14,524 nucleotides of DNA, taken from JBARCX01 sp049794535. GTDB lineage: Bacteria; Pseudomonadota; Gammaproteobacteria; Xanthomonadales; Rhodanobacteraceae. Both the position numbers and the translations under genes were made by a program. A model generated the notes under the pieces. The model was not told the origin of the DNA. It ran no database searches and was given only the letters and a program-made list of their open reading frames with translations. The first letter of the stretch is position 1, and each line of letters starts with the position of its first letter. Shown here piece by piece: positions 14,076-14,524 of this stretch. Location: contig JBARCX010000086.1 of the NCBI GenBank assembly GCA_049794535.1, positions 1 through 14,524 of the forward strand, in the 5' to 3' direction.

Positions 14076-14381
14076 ATGGATATCGCAGCACAGCTTGATG
14101 GGGAGCGCATTGCGCGCGAAATTGTCGCCCAATCAAAGGCGCGTGAACTATTGGACAACCCCTCTAGGCCGTTCTCGCAATGGCACTACTGGCTCTTGCT
14201 CCTTCTCGTATCTACGGCGGGCGGTTTCATCGCCTCGTACAGCGGCCCGCATAACCAACTCGTCCTGAGTACCGTCGTGATGATTGCGGTTTCCCTTGCT
14301 GCCGCAGCCTTTCTAGAAGGTATACGCAACCGCCGACGCCTCGATGCTGTCCTCGTACTCCTTCGTGCAAATCAGCGCTGA
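14076..14381 (+). CDS. Small two-helix membrane protein of unknown function
   Basis: 101 aa, family not recognised. A charged amphipathic N-terminus (about 1-30, rich in Arg, Glu and Ala) is followed by two hydrophobic helices, about 38-56 and 62-82, joined by a short SGPHN turn. A basic tail (IRNRRRLDAV) follows, so both ends should face the cytoplasm. The start is the ATG at 14076 with AGGG seven bases upstream; the ATG at 14071 opens a different frame. It lies 63 bp after the exported protein on the same strand and could share its transcript. The two-helix plan could suit a holin-like or accessory immunity protein, but nothing in the sequence decides this. Confidence 0.7.
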   Translation: MDIAAQLDGERIAREIVAQSKARELLDNPSRPFSQWHYWLLLLLVSTAGGFIASYSGPHNQLVLSTVVMIAVSLAAAAFLEGIRNRRRLDAVLVLLRANQR

Positions 14382-14443
14382 AAGATTATTCACTGAAGCA
14401 CACAATCGTCGTGCCTCGCACACATCGACTCACTGAGACTTCC

Positions 14444-14524
14444 ATGTATACCCTCTACTACTCCCCCGGCACCGCCAGCATGGTGGTTCATCTGGCACTG
14501 CTGGAAATCGGCGCACCCTACGAA
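14444..14524 (+). CDS. Glutathione S-transferase, N-terminal fragment (cut by window edge)
   Basis: Only the first 27 codons are present. MYTLYYSPGTASMVVHLAL is the start of a GST thioredoxin-like domain, with the Ser-Pro-Gly-Thr-Ala-Ser stretch where beta-class-like bacterial enzymes bind glutathione, and EIGAPYE is the usual following turn. Ribosome site weak (TGAG). The gene continues beyond the right edge, so length and completeness cannot be judged. Confidence 0.8.
   Translation, partial: MYTLYYSPGTASMVVHLALLEIGAPYE

Overview
The window looks like chromosomal DNA from a GC-rich gammaproteobacterium of the Xanthomonadales, most likely Rhodanobacteraceae (Dyella/Rhodanobacter/Luteibacter type). 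This rests on the protein families, the tesA/ybbA/ybbP arrangement, the compact spacing, and a C/G-rich intergenic hairpin of the kind scattered through these genomes. The genus is an inference; there is no rRNA or tRNA to confirm it. The window holds 14 protein genes (the last cut by the edge), no RNA genes, no CRISPR and no insertion sequence. The longest stretch without a gene is about 200 bp (5552-5753).

Left part (1-3781): a small exported thioredoxin-like protein (+) runs convergently into a DUF6311-type membrane protein (-). The latter lies downstream of a secreted isoaspartyl peptidase/L-asparaginase (-). Next (3892-5600) comes a BlaI-type repressor overlapping an M56 (BlaR1-like) membrane metallopeptidase, both on -, with two mirror-image 12-bp operator-like boxes just upstream of blaI. 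The peptidase lacks the penicillin-sensing domain of true BlaR1, so its signal is unlikely to be a classical beta-lactam.

Middle (5754-9107): a CoA-transferase (+) with both SCOT subunits fused in one chain is followed by a hairpin repeat, then a two-component pair on - (response regulator, then histidine kinase). The kinase keeps its phosphoacceptor histidine but has lost nearly all recognisable ATP-binding residues.

Right-middle (9108-12980): tesA (-) and the ybbA-ybbP ABC transporter operon (+) diverge from start codons that share two base pairs, so any promoter upstream of either start would have to lie inside the other gene. A strong hairpin terminator follows ybbP.

Right end (13010-14524): the most interesting region. 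A 16-bp perfect palindrome precedes a compact GH24 (T4-type) lysozyme gene that has no signal peptide. The lysozyme stop overlaps the start of a small exported protein by 4 bp, and a two-helix membrane protein follows. The layout resembles a toxin-immunity module (cell-wall-degrading effector plus periplasmic protector) or the remains of a lysis cassette. A glutathione S-transferase gene begins at the right edge.
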